Below are positions 1 to 11,049 of a stretch of 64,000 bases of DNA, in pieces (position 1 is the stretch's first letter; each line of letters starts with the position of its first letter). Below the pieces are notes generated by a model that was not told the origin of the DNA, made no database searches, and was given only the letters and a program-made list of their open reading frames with translations. The position numbers and the translations under genes are program-made. This DNA comes from Pythium myriotylum (taxonomy: Eukaryota > Oomycota > Peronosporomycetes > Pythiales > Pythiaceae), in NCBI GenBank assembly GCA_023091665.1, contig JALJCQ010000018.1, positions 930,001 to 994,000 on the forward strand, written 5' to 3'.

Positions 1-367
1 CCGGGGCGGGGCGTCTTTGGTCGAACTGGGAGATGCGGAACGGGCGACCATGTACGGGGGACGATCTCATACGCGTGAAGAGGGTTTCGCTGGCCTCGCG
101 TTCTGCGATGGTAGCGAGGGTTGACGAGAGAGTGACAGGGTGGGAGCGGACGACGACATCCGGGGCAAAGCTTGGGAGACGAGAGGGGTTGGGACGAGAC
201 GAGGAGAAGCGCAACCTTGAGGAGACGGCGAGCAGCTCCAGCAAGCCTATCGACCACTGTTTTGTTCACTACACGTTTGTAAACGTTCATGCACGTTGTT
301 GCACGTAGAGTCCACGTCACATGCAAATGCAGAAACGAGCGCCAGACGTGCGCACGTTCCCACCACT
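1..367. other. No recognisable gene
   Basis: I see no coding similarity, LTR or structured repeat in this stretch. The short open frames here have no recognisable motif and end without a domain. The copia-derived sequence starts close to position 368. Confidence 0.5.
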
Positions 368-975
368 ACAGCCGAGACGTCGCGAGTTTCCACGTGAGCG
401 CGTCGACACGCGACTCCAACGCCGTGATGAGGAACTGGTACGACTCGCTGAGACTGCCGAGAAGCGTGATCACCAAGTCGTCCTCGCTGACCGGAGCGCC
501 GACTGTGTCGAGTTGCTCGGCCAGGGTCTTGAGCTTGTTGATGTGCGTGAGCACATCGTCACCTTCTTCCATCATGGTCGTGAAGAAACGACGACGAAGA
601 AAGATCTTGTTGGCAAGGCTCTTCTTCTCGAAGTGTTCTTCTAGTCTTGACCATGCATCTTGCACACCACTCGCCGACTGGACCAGCGGGAGCTGCGAGT
701 CTTCCATCGCGAGACAGATCATCGCGAGCGCCTTGCGAGACTTCTTCTTGAAGAGGGCTCGGTCCGCGTCGGTCTGGCACTGCTCGAGTTTGACCTCTCC
801 ACAGACAACTTCCCAGACGTCGCGTTCTTCGAGCACCATCTGCATCTTGAACTTCCATGTGTGGAAGTTGGTTCCGTCGAACTTGTTGATGCGAGCTGGG
901 GTGGTCGAATCCATGGCAAGGGCTGGGGAGGCGAGGTCGGTGGAGGCAGAGTCGGCTGGGCTTGGGCTCATAACC
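368..975 (-). pseudogene. CopiaA gag fragment
   Basis: This minus-strand fragment encodes the N-terminal part of the CopiaA Gag (the UBN2-type retrotransposon Gag region). It starts at the usual [10 protein letters not shown] segment next to the LTR and keeps the [14 protein letters not shown] motif. Compared with the intact copy at 34,897-39,264 it has point differences, and it stops before the zinc knuckle, near the segment reading ALTWELVTS in intact copies (here K replaces E). It has no protease, integrase or reverse transcriptase, so it is a dead 5' remnant. It is the most diverged CopiaA copy in the window, which suggests an older insertion. Confidence 0.85.
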
Positions 976-1099
976 TGTTGGAAGGTCTCTTGGGTGGTGG
1001 GATGCAAAATGCAAAGTGAATTGATCGGGACTTAGGTCGCTGCTGCTACGTCTAAGCCGTCTGTGTGTCCTACACAATCATAATCATATGTATGTCCTA
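976..1099 (-). repeat. Truncated CopiaA LTR
   Basis: The terminus TGTTGGAAGG directly abuts the gag fragment, as in complete copies. Similarity to the 359-bp CopiaA LTR is lost near 1,099, so about two thirds of the LTR is missing. Confidence 0.8.
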
Positions 1100-1462
1100 T
1101 TAGAACACTTCGGAACGACCATTCTTCAGTTCCAGTTAGATCTTCACTCTTAGTCTAGGCCTGCGAAGAAAAAAACGACCTCGACAGATGGTTTTCAGTG
1201 GAGCGATTCCCGTAGGAAATCTGGAACACTCTGAAACGTGTTTAGACCCATTCTAAAGTTTCAGATCCCGTTTAGTCCTTTTTTCACGTTTAGACGAGCC
1301 ATCCAGACTAACCGTAGATCTCACAGATCCAGCGTTTAATAGAGGGGGGGGGGGGGGGGGGGGGGGGGGGCTAACCAAAAGTTCTGTAAGATCAGATGGT
1401 GCATCAAAAGCACAAATCGTATATCGTGTAGAAACCGATTGGGTCGCTGATCTCTTGAGAGG
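1100..1462. other. Non-coding, GTTTAG-rich stretch
   Basis: No gene seen. Several loosely repeated GTTTAG words occur between about 1,230 and 1,300, followed by the long G run at 1,344-1,370. The stretch separates the copia remnant from the DUF6818-like pseudogene. Confidence 0.4.
1344..1370 (+). repeat. 27-nt homopolymeric G run
   Basis: Twenty-seven consecutive G residues. It is long enough to form intermolecular or intramolecular G-quadruplexes. Long homopolymers are also a common site of sequencing length error, so the exact length is uncertain. Confidence 0.9.
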
Positions 1463-2714
1463 TTGTCGACTCCAACCCGACTGGGCGGGAAAAACGAAAA
1501 GGGAAACGAGATGAGCGCGACGACCGCGGCGAAGAAGCGCTGTGGCCGCGTCGCAGGTTCCGAAGGGTACAGCGCCGCGGACGTCACCGCTTTGCCCGGG
1601 TGCGTGGCGGCCGTCTTACCCATTGGGAGTTTAGAATGGGAGGCCGTCTTGAAACAGTACCGTGACAACTACGCGACGCCGAACCAGCGAGCTCTCCGTG
1701 ACGTCACGTCAATCATGAACGAGTTCCGCACGATGACACCAACTCAAAAGCCGATGAGTGACCCAACCCGCCCAACAGCGGTCGCTCGTGCTTTTGCAAT
1801 TGAGGCAGCTATCAAGGAGAAGGTTGCTTTTGCGAGTTTAAGCGACGGTCCGGATCAGGGAGAAGAAGATGCCCAGCAGGATGCCACAGTATGCTCTTGT
1901 CTCGGTATGGATAGTGACTCGGATTTGAACGAAGGCATTACCTCACGTGGCGAGGATGAGGATGAAGAGGAGAACGATGACGAGCTGCTTCTCGAGCCAA
2001 ACGTCGAGATTGATGATGATGATGATGATGATGAAGATTTGCGACCACAGCAGCAGGCCAACCACTCGGCTGCCACTAGTGCGCGTGGTCCGGCGACAGC
2101 ACAGACTGTGCCACATCAAAACAAGGCTCAGCAAGGTCCAACGCGTATTGGCGCGACCAGCGCAAGACTGGCGCGGGCCGGTACACGATAGTGTACGACC
2201 TCAGACAAAGACGAAGACCTCAAGAAAAACAGGCCACCCAACCAATGGTGCGAGTCACACTTCAAGGGCGGCTTCTATCCAAAACCACCCGGTGGAGCAA
2301 GGGTGCCGCTTTGCGGAATCGTCGGTGGAAAGGTTCATGCGCTTGCAGCTGGAAGCTGCAAATCTGTCGCTATAGCGCGGGCGCAATGAACGGAAAGCCC
2401 TTGGTAAAAGGGTAGAGCGACTCGAGCAGCAGCTCGCGGATGAGCGACGAACGCTGAGCACCAAGGTGAAGTGGCTTGAGCAAAAGGTGGATACGTTGAA
2501 GGATGAGAAAGACCGCCTACGTGATCGCCTGTATAAATCCGAGACTGAGAATTGCCGTCTTCGAGCCCGATCCTCACCCACCGTTACACGCGGTGGTTCT
2601 CGATGTTACCCCACGAGCGTCTCACCATACGGTACTCGTTCCAGCACCAGAAACATGTCGCCACACCGCCCTTACAGAGAACGAGTGTCCCCCTATCGCC
2701 CTCACAATGCCTGA
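1463..2714 (+). pseudogene. DUF6818-like (Myb/SANT-like) protein, broken
   Basis: The first 242 codons read as one frame. They contain a segment around GSEGYSAADVTALPGCVAAV, followed by LPIGSLEWEAVLKQY and RALRDVTSIMNEFRT. This resembles the DUF6818 / Myb-SANT-like family that is abundant in oomycetes; I infer this from memory of the family, not from a search. An acidic tract coded by a GAT microsatellite (about 2,011-2,034) follows. Near 2,180 the plausible coding frame shifts. After an in-frame TAG at 2,373-2,375 it continues into a strongly charged heptad-like segment (about 2,400-2,545, with RVERLEQQLADERR and VKWLEQKVDTLKDEKDRLRD), a likely coiled coil, then an S/R/P-rich tail ending at 2,714. 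One frameshift and one nonsense codon make this a pseudogene. The true start could be the second Met codon at 1,511. Confidence 0.6.
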
Positions 2715-2900
2715 GGCGTGGTAGCCAGCCGTCATGATTGGCAGGTCGTGTCACCGCCACCGTCGACCCGTCGCGACCAAAATGATATATCTCCACGTCG
2801 ATCGATTCACCACGGTTTCGATCGATTCGGTGAGACTGCAAAAACGACGGAGAGAGTGAGAGAGCGAGGAATAATGCGATCACGCCAGAACTGTCCTACA

Positions 2901-3293
2901 TCAGTAAATGCAGGGTCTCCACATACGTGACGATGCGGAAATGTGCTGAGAGCCGCCCGCTGCGCGGGCGGGGCGACGCACGACCGTTCCACTTTTAGTA
3001 GTATAGATATCTTGAAACACAGGGTGGTTATTGTAGTAGCGCGAGATGCGATCGTTTTTCGCAACATCGCGAAAGAGCATCGTTCGGAACTTGTCATACA
3101 GCAGCGCGTCGCTGTCGGTGTCGCGCCAGATGCGCTCATAAACGTTGCGAATCTGGTTGATACCCACACGGGTGGTGCAGATTTGGTGCAGTCGCGCGCA
3201 TACCTCGAGAACCATGAAGCAGTAGTATGGTTGTTTGCGGGGAGTGGGAGCTTCAACCTCGCAAACGACCCTTGGAATGCTCGTATGCTCCAC
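2901..3293 (-). CDS. Unknown protein fragment
   Basis: A 130-residue minus-strand open frame that I do not recognise. Its middle (VLEVCARLHQICTTRVG to ISRYYNNHPVFQD) has the mixed, non-repetitive composition of a real protein, whereas the overlapping plus-strand frame here reads like an antisense shadow. The last 35 residues look less natural, so the coding part may end near 2,990. It lies between two pseudogenes and may be a fragment of a host gene or of another transposon. Confidence 0.25.
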   Translation of the reverse strand: MEHTSIPRVVCEVEAPTPRKQPYYCFMVLEVCARLHQICTTRVGINQIRNVYERIWRDTDSDALLYDKFRTMLFRDVAKNDRISRYYNNHPVFQDIYTTKSGTVVRRPARAAGGSQHISASSRMWRPCIY

Positions 3294-3389
3294 TCGGCTG
3301 CTTGCCGAGCTGAGTCGAGTTGCGTGTTGAATTTTCGAAGCGCATCAAGTTATCTCAAACGCTCTGCATCTCGTAGTCACCGTGGCAGC

Positions 3390-5687
3390 TTATCGTTCTT
3401 TTTGAGCGGCGTGTTCAAAAGCGATATCGACAATTTCGTCAGTGCTCACCAAGCTCGCGCGTCACATCGCGACGAAGACGATGCACTCGCGGACGCTATT
3501 GCTACGTTCGTGACAGAGAGCCCTAACGGCGCGCTCACAGTTGGTGAGACCGAACGTGGCGAGACGGGCGTGATTTCGGTGACTTCGCTGCATATGCACA
3601 ACATGTTTGCTCGCTTTGGTGAGCTAATGCTTGTGGATTGCACACACAAGACCAACTGGTGAGACCAAGTCGGGTACAGGATTCTTCTAGGATTTGAGCA
3701 GGATTCGAAACTAATCAAATGCTTTGCGCCAGATTCAACTACCAGTTGTTCACTTTTATGGTCATGGATGAGTATGGCGCAGGTCAGGTCGTTCGAGAGT
3801 CCTTGTTGGAAACCAATGGTGATTGGCACATGGAGCGTGCAATTCTCCATCTTCAACACACCAACCCAGACGCGTGGAAGCTCGTTCGGGTGATCGTTGT
3901 CGACAAGGACCTCAATGAAGTCCGAGTCCTGAGCCGGATGTTCAAGGACGAGGTGCAAATTTTGCTCTGCCACTTCCACGTTGTGAAGTACCTGCAGCTT
4001 GCGGCGCATAGGTCTGAGTTTGGGAAGTTGACGAAGAGTGACTACAACACGGTCGATCACCTTTGTCACAACCTCGTCTACTCCCCGACCAAGACCGAAT
4101 ATGCGAACAATCGAGCCGCGTTTCTACTCAGGTGCCAGCGCCTCTCATTTTCGGCTTTTGCCGACTATGTCCATGACAACTGGTTCTCGTGCCCAGAGAT
4201 GTGGGTTATGTACCTGCGTCCGAAGCTTCCTCACTTTCAGAACCACCCAAACAACCCGCTTGAGAGCTGATTTGGAAATTTCAAGGAAGGGGTCAACGAG
4301 AACAGCAGTCTGACCGACTGCTTTCGAGCCCTACTCAGTTCGGCAAGACGTTGTGAGAAGGACGGGCGCTATTACAACGCCAACTACGACGAAGAAATGG
4401 AAGCCGTGCTCCTATGCTCAACACCCTTTGTCGCCGAGGCAGCTCTCGCCCAGTACACGGCCGCACTGAATAAAGTCGAAGACTACACTTTCGACCATTC
4501 CGTAGAAGACCACTTTGTTGTGGTGAAAGGTAAACGCATTCCGTAAAGACCACTTTGTTGTGGTGAAAGGTAAATGCCGTGATCATGTGGTGGACACATT
4601 GGACTGGACATGTGACTGCGAGTTCTCCAAGACCATGCGACTTCCATGTAGGCACACAATGGCGTGGCATCGGTCGAATGACCAACGAGTCATCCCTCTG
4701 AAGGCTATTGATGTGGGGTAAGTTCCGTCCAGGACTGAACCATGGAGTGTCTACACTGAGTTTGCCGTGTGTGTCTAGCTGGTAAAGAGCAGCAGCCATC
4801 CCTGTACCAGTGCAGGCATTCACGTTCAATCGTGACATCACTATCAGCAGTCCAGTGGGTGTCGTCTTGCGGAATGCAGACCTATCCACACATCAAGCGC
4901 GGTTTAACGAGGCCATGTGAGTGCTCCGGCCTATCTACAGTGAGCTCTCCGATATTGACGATCCTCAAGAATTCCGCTCTTTCGTCGAGTTTCTCCTTGC
5001 CCAGTTCAGGAACGTGCGGCAGCGGAAGCGTGTTGGAGTTGTCACTGAGGCTGGCCATGCAGAGTCTCCGAGATCCACGTCGCTGGAGCCGTTCCAGCTC
5101 TCGCAGGCGAATAGTCTGTATTTGGTAGAGGTCGGAGACGTTCCAGCACCATGCCTTGATATCCCCAAACCCGTTTCACTGGTGTGCAACGACGTGAGTA
5201 ACGACGAAGAACAGAACGCTGGTCAAGGTGAGTATGATCCTGTGCAGAGATCCTGTTGCAATCCTGGTGTACTGACTAAAACGATGATGACGAAGACAGG
5301 GCATCGGGACGCGGTCCAAAGGTTGTATCCGGCGAAAAGGACAAGGACAGAGTATTCTCGCCGAAGATACATGGCAATTCTGGCAATGACAGTGCTTCGG
5401 GGGACGGTGACACACAATGCCGTATGAAAGCGAACCAGAAAGCAAAAAAAACGGACCACCCCAAGAAAAACAAGGCTGCTGGGATCGCGCAACAGCGGCA
5501 AGACCGGGTTCGGTTTAACGCCTTCGAGTGAAGCCGACTTCTTCGCGAAAATGTCACGATGGACCAAGTCATTGCATCTCTTGAGGACGAGAAGCCATCT
5601 TTGGCTGAAACCAAGCAACGACTCTCCGGTATTCACGAGCGGCATCATGAAGTGAAGCCACGCGGTGTCAAGTACATGCGCCTCCCG
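3390..5687 (+). pseudogene. MULE transposase, multi-exon pseudogene
   Basis: This is a decayed Mutator-like DDE transposase. Visible parts are a first Asp in LMLVDCTHKTN (about 3,630), a second in VVDKDLNEV (about 3,900), the CxxH in LLCHFHV (about 3,965), the catalytic Glu in NNPLES (about 4,262), a SWIM zinc finger CDCEFSKTMRLPCRH (about 4,611-4,665), and a Lys-rich C-terminus. Three GT-AG introns fit well: 3,659-3,732, 4,718-4,778 and 5,228-5,299; the first has ACTAAT before the acceptor. Damage: splicing intron 1 would create a split TGA stop, and there are stops at 4,268 (TGA), 4,783 (TAA), 4,918 (TGA) and 5,529 (TGA). A 40-bp tandem duplication at 4,506-4,574 shifts the frame just before the SWIM finger. 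The 3' end is cut by a copia fragment at 5,688. It belongs to a different MULE lineage from the one at 22,571. Confidence 0.7.
4506..4574 (+). repeat. 40-bp-period tandem duplication
   Basis: The 29-nt word beginning AAGACCACTTTGTTGTGG occurs at 4,506-4,534 and again at 4,546-4,574. The net 40-bp insertion is not a multiple of three and disrupts the MULE reading frame. Confidence 0.9.
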
Positions 5688-6359
5688 ATGCTGGTGCTGC
5701 TGGACGCTGCGACCGCTGGCCCTGTTGCCACTCCGGTCGCTCGTAGCTGCGCTGACTTGGTGCTGGTGAGGCTGGCTGCTCACCCATGTCTTCATCATCT
5801 TGGTTGTCGGTTGGTTCATCTTCATCATCTTCATCGTCGCGGAACTCGACGGACTTGCTCCAGGGTTCTTCGCGCTTGCCGTCGTCGAACGTGTCTTGCA
5901 TGAACTGCGCGTCTCGACTGATGACGATCCGACCGGTTGCGATTTCTTCAAACCGATACGCCTTCTCGTGGTCCGAGTAGCCGAGGAACCGACACAAGAT
6001 GGCTCGGGCGTCGAACTTCGACCGCTTCTCCTTGGGCACGTGGACGTACGCATGGCAGCCGAACACCTTGAAGTTGGCGAGCAAGGGCTTCTTCCCGTAC
6101 CATTCTTCGTACGGCGACTTGTACAAGTCTTGAGCGCGGGTCGGAAGTCGGTTGCGAACTTCGACTGCAGTCATGACGGCTTCGCCCCAGTACTCGTCGG
6201 ACAAGTTGACATGGTGGAGTTTGAAACGACCACACTCACCGATGGTTCGGTTCATGCGCTCCGCCACACCGTTCAACTGAGGCGTGTATGGCGGCGTGAC
6301 GTCGTGCTCGATGCCACGCTTGCGGCAGAACTTGGCAAGCTTGGCCGACTGGTACTCAC
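5688..6359 (-). pseudogene. CopiaA integrase fragment, antisense
   Basis: This minus-strand fragment encodes the second half of the CopiaA integrase, starting at [11 protein letters not shown] and running through [13 protein letters not shown] (with the catalytic Glu) and [15 protein letters not shown] into the acidic linker before RT. Both ends are artificial: at 5,688 it joins MULE pseudogene sequence, and at 6,359 it abuts the U3 terminus of an LTR that points the other way. In an intact element the integrase is never next to an LTR, so this is a rearrangement product. The antisense LTR adds an in-frame leader, giving a 284-residue open frame (5,668-6,522). Confidence 0.85.
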
Positions 6360-6704
6360 TGTTGAAGATGATGCGCCTCGAACCCAGCGTCATCATTCCA
6401 GTTGAAGCTCGGCTGTTGAAGCTCGGCTGTAGAAGATTCTCCTGCAAAAGATTCGACATGTGGAAGATTCGACATGTGGAAGATTCTCCGTCTGGTTCTG
6501 GTTTGAATCCAGTGCCACCCATCGACTTCGTTGAAGTATCTACGAAGCCAGTTCATGTTTGCATATGTTTACGATAGGTAGGACATGCATATGATTACGG
6601 TAGCGTAGGACACACACAGACGGCTTAGAGGTAGCAGCAGCGAACTAAGTCCCGATCAATTCACTTTGCATTTTGCATCCCACCAACCAAGCGACCTTCC
6701 AACA
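6360..6704 (+). repeat. CopiaA LTR, 345 bp
   Basis: It begins TGTTGAAGATG and ends CCTTCCAACA (TG...CA). The left junction is to inverted integrase sequence and the right junction is directly to internal coding sequence, with no primer site or gag between. Confidence 0.95.
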
Positions 6705-8092
6705 GGACGGTTGCTTCGTCGTTCTCAAGGGCGCCAAGCGGACCATCGGCACTCGAATCGGCAAGGGTCTGTTCAAGCTCAACATGTCTCCAGTATCGAC
6801 TGAAGCAGCGCACGCCGCCAGTGCAAGACGAGGTCGCGCCATGTCCAAGTCGTACCTGTGGCACGTCCGACTCGGTCACATCGGCTTCAGAGGACTCGAA
6901 GCCATCGTCAAGAAGGACCTCGCCGACGGACTCGACATTGGGTCTGTGCAAGAGTGGGAGGTCTGTGAAGGCTGTGCACTCGGCAAGCTGACTCGCGTCA
7001 AGTTCCAGTCGGGCACGACCAAGCGGTCTGCGAATCTGCTTGACGTCGTGTACAGCGATGTGGCCGGCCCCATGAAGACTCCGACTTTCGGCGGCATGAA
7101 GTACTTCGCCACCTTCACCGACGACAAGTCTCGACTGTGCAAGTTGTACCTGATGCGGTCCAAGGACAAAGTCTACGACAAGTTCGTCGAGTTCGTCAAC
7201 TGGGCCGAGAACCAAACCGGTCGTCGAGTCAAGGTGCTTCGAACCGACGGCGGCGGCGAGTACCAGTCGGCCAAGCTTGCCAAGTTCTGCCGCAAGCGTG
7301 GTATCGAGCACGACGTCACGCCGCCATACACGCCTCAGTTGAACGGTGTGGCGGAGCGCATGAACCGAACCATCGGTGAGTGTGGTCGTTGCAAGCTCCA
7401 CCATGCCAACTTGTCCGACGAGTACTGGGGCGAAGCCGTCATGACTGCAGTCGAAGTTCGCAACCGACTTCCGACCCGCGCTCAAGACTTGTACAAGTCG
7501 CCGTACGAAGAATGGTACGGGAAGAAGCCCTTGCTCGCCAACTTCAAGGTGTTCGGCTGCCATGCGTACGTCCACGTGCCCAAGGAGAAGCGGTCGAAGT
7601 TCGACGCCCGAGCCATCTTGTGTCGGTTCCTCGGCTACTCGGACCACGAGAAAGCATATCCGTTTTAAGAAATCGCATCCGTCATCAGTCGAGACGCGCG
7701 GTTCATAAAAGACAAGTTGGACGACGGCAAGCGTGAAGAACCTGGTCGCACAAGTGGTGCGACTCCACCACCCACGCAAGGTCCAAGGACATCGCTCGAA
7801 GATCTGTCTGCACTGCTCACGTCGATCGAAGAGGAAGGCGTAGAAGATGAAGATGAAGAAGGCGAAGACGTGCAAGAACAAGGGGGAGAAGATCAAGGTC
7901 ACGATCACGATCACGAAGAGTTTGCTCTCGTCGTGAATTCAGGGGGAGAGTTGCCGACATCGTTCAAGTCGGCGATGGAATCCGACGACGCCAGCAACTG
8001 GAAGGAAGCCTGCGACTCCGAGCTCGAGTCGCTCAAGAAGAACGAGACCTGGGACCTAGTCCCTTTGCCAGCCGGACGCAAGGCCATCACCA
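6705..8092 (+). pseudogene. CopiaA pol fragment, gag deleted
   Basis: The fragment runs from the end of the protease/pre-integrase region ([15 protein letters not shown]) through the GAG-pre-integrase zinc segment and the integrase core ([25 protein letters not shown]) to the start of RT. The LTR joins it at the same base as in the copy at 19,361, so gag and protease were lost in a shared ancestor. Both copies also share a TAA stop after KAYPF (7,666-7,668) and a deletion in the integrase-RT linker. At 8,092-8,093 it is cut by GypsyB sequence within the conserved AGRKAIT segment. It cannot encode a functional polyprotein. Confidence 0.85.
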
Positions 8093-8093
8093 A

Positions 8094-11049
8094 GTGACTC
8101 CGAACCATCAGAGCCGTCAGAAGATAGGAACTCAATTAACTCTTGGCAGACAGGGTCGGAGGAGTAGGCTCGGCGAATGTCGTCGGTGAGCGACGACTGC
8201 ACAGAGTGAATCAAAGCGTTGAGACCTTCCTCAACGCACCTTGGGCATTCTTGAGGCGCCGACGACTCATCGATCGGCGCGCGCGGGTCGTAGTCCGGGC
8301 GACGTGAGAGCGCATCCGCAAGGATGTTGCTCTTTCCCGGCTTGTAGTGTACAACAAAGTTGTACTCGGCGAAGAACGACAGCCAACGGACCATCCGTTG
8401 GGACAGGTGCGGAGACTTCGTCGCCGTTCGCAACGACGCATGATCCGTGTAGATGGCGAACTGCTGTTCGCCCAGCAGATACACTCGGAACTTGGCGAGT
8501 GCGTACTTCATGGCAAGGAGTTCCTTGTCGTGGACCGGGTAATTCCGCTCGGCCGTCTTCAGCTGCCGTGACTGGTAGCTGATCACTCGCTCACGGCCCT
8601 CAACATCAAACTGCATGAGGGCGCAGCCGATAGCATAGTCACTTGCGTCGCAAATGACGTGGAAGGGTCGATCGTAGTCGGGGAGCGCCAAGATCGGCGC
8701 TTCTTGTAGGCTCGACTTGACCGAGTCAAAGGCCTGCTGGTGCTCAGCGGACCATTTCCACTCGACGTCCTTCCGCAGAAGCTGCGACAGCGGCTGGACG
8801 AGGGCTGCATAATTCTCGGTATACTTGTGCAGATAATTTGCGAGCCCCAGCCACTGCCGGAGTTGCTTCTGGTCCTTGGGCACTGGCCAGGCACAGATCG
8901 AGGCGACCTTCTCAGGATCGGAACGGACACCGTCCTTGCTCACATAGCAGCCTAGCACCGGAATTTCCGGTGCGAAGAATACACACTTCTTCAGATTCGC
9001 GTAGAGCTTGTGTGTTCGCATCGCTTCGAACACTTGGCGAAGGTGTTCAGTGTGAACATCCTCCGGCGCCCTGCCGTCCTCGGCCTTGCTGTGGACAAAG
9101 ATGTCGTCGAAGTAGCTCGGCGCGAAGCTGCGGAACGGCCGCAGCACGTGCGATACCATCCTGTTGAAGGTCGCTGGTGCGTTCTTGAGACCCTGAGGCA
9201 TCACTAACCACTCCCAGAGCATTCCATTCGGCGTGCTGACAGCTGTGAGCGGGACATCCTGCTCGCGCATGAGGATCTGGTAGAAGCCATCCATCAAATC
9301 GATGGCACTGAACACCACCGACCCGGACATCGAGTCCAGGATCATGTCCTTCCGAGGTATCGGCGTTTGTGCCGGTATCGTAGCGTCGTTCAGCTTGTTG
9401 AATGCATGAACAATCCGTCAGCCGCCAGTAGCTTTCTTGACGCAGAACGTTGGGCTCGAGTGCGGGGAAACCGACTCACGAACGTGACCCGCTTGTCTGC
9501 GGGCCTCGAAAAAGGCATCAATAGCCTCAACTTGATCGCGGGGAAGCGGCCACTGGCGCATCACACAGTACTTTGAGCCTGGCACGAGATCGATCTCGTG
9601 TCGAACACCGCGGTCAGGCGGTAATGCTTTCGGGACTTCGTCCGGAAAGATGTCTTGGAACTCCAAGACGAGTTCGTACGCCTTGCTACCTGATTCCTTG
9701 AGGGCCTCTAGAGACTGCGCTGCGTAGCGCTGCTCACGCTGGGTCTTTGAGGTCGCGTCGGGATTCATTGTCGACGCTGTCATGAAGTGATCATCCTCTG
9801 CAACGATCACGCACACCTGTTCGATCTCACCACGCTTGAGATCCTTCAGAAATGTCTTCATCGAGATCGTGCCACATTGCACGATCTCCGCTGCCATACG
9901 CGGGGGGTTTGGCACTCGGATGTGCTGGAACGCCGGCGCCGCGGTTGTATAGACAGCCGCCAGGATGTCTTCCTCCCCGTCTTCCAAAGCGACGAGACAC
10001 GGTTTCTCGTCGCATACACGGTCTCCATCTTCGCAAGCGATGAGACACGGTTTCTCATCGCAATCTTGGGACCCGGTCTCTAAGCCGGCGTCATCATCAC
10101 AAATCGTTGTGGAACCGCCACGTTGCGCTTCCTCTTCAGCAAGAAATGCATCGACGATGTAATCGACCGACGCCTCGTGTGCAGCGCGCGCACGTTTCGC
10201 GCGCAGACGCTTGCGCTTCCCAGCGTGTGAGTCCGACTTTCGTCGAGCTCGTCGTCGACGCGGCGTCGACGGCGCCATCGATGGAGCATCCTTGACGGGA
10301 GTCGAACTGGTCGACTCGCAGCTATCAGCGCCGACAGGGCCATCGCTCTCTGTGGTGGCTGTAGTAGCTGCGGATGAACATACGGACATGTTCATCCACC
10401 AGACTTCGTCGATAACGGCGAACGCTTCATCATCGATGGTGCCGGACGCGACAGCGCCGACACTCTTCACGGACCGACTTTTCCAGTCGATCCGGGGTTC
10501 GTGGCGTTCGAACCACGGGAAACCGAAGATGCAATCGAATCTCTTGTCCATGTCGATTGCGAAAAACACATCTTCCTTCTCGGATCCACCGAGAACATAC
10601 TTCATGTGTACCGAATGCTTCGGTACTTCTCGCGGCCTGCCGTCTGCAAGCCGAATCGTCATCTTCTCTCCTTCATCTCGAATCTTCATGCCCGAACACT
10701 CCTTCAGGCAGCCAATGCGAACGAAATTCTTCGTTGCTCCGCAATCCAGCAGGGCTGTGATCGGCTCATCCATTCCGATCACTCTCACGCGAAGTGTGAC
10801 CAACTTGTTGGAGCCACTGCCGGTGGTGGAATTGAAACACGCCTCAGACGTGCTGGGGCCAAGGCGACGGTGCTCCACCGTTGCACGCGCCGCCTCACTC
10901 CGGCCAGTAGGGCGCCCCGCACCTACTGGTCCGACTCGTTTTTTGACGAGTCGTCCGTCAGCTGATGGAAGCGGACGGATCGGCCCTGGGCGACCGACGC
11001 TGGCGCCGGCGCGAGACAATCTTTGGCGTGGTGGCCGGCTTTCTGGCAC
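8094..11049 (-). pseudogene. GypsyB pol (PR-RT-RH), one nonsense codon
   Basis: Pol is read in the -1 frame relative to gag. The order is a retropepsin-like protease with LLDCGATKNF (about 10,740), a reverse transcriptase with the VRHEIDLVPGS entry motif, DLMDGFYQI, WLVMPQGLKNAP and the catalytic SYFDD (about 9,105), then RNase H with VICDASDYAIGCAL, DKELLAMKYAL and TDHASLRT, ending in the linker LADALSRRPDY. An in-frame TGA at 9,418-9,420 interrupts RT just before RIVHAFNKLN; reading resumes in the same frame. The RT and RNase H catalytic residues are still present, so decay seems recent. The 3' end is truncated at 8,094. Confidence 0.85.
10904..10944 (-). promoter_or_regulatory. GypsyB -1 ribosomal frameshift signal
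   Basis: On the minus strand the heptamer A AAA AAC (10,944-10,938) lies in the gag frame, 12 nt before the gag stop codon. After an 8-nt spacer comes a hairpin with an 8-bp stem, CCAGTAGG (10,929-10,922) with CCTACTGG (10,911-10,904), and a 10-nt loop. A -1 slip here joins the gag residues ending SSK to the pol residues KRVGPVGAGRP. The same architecture is conserved in GypsyA. Confidence 0.85.

Noticed and set aside
2943..3390. Plus-strand frame before the MULE pseudogene as its N-terminus
   Set aside because: Between 2,943 and about 3,290 this frame reads like the antisense of a more natural minus-strand frame, so only the part from about 3,390 was kept as MULE.
3390..5687. TGA as a sense codon, since several interrupted genes have TGA stops
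   Set aside because: TAA and TAG also interrupt frames in the window, and the intact genes use all three as terminators. C-to-T decay explains the excess.
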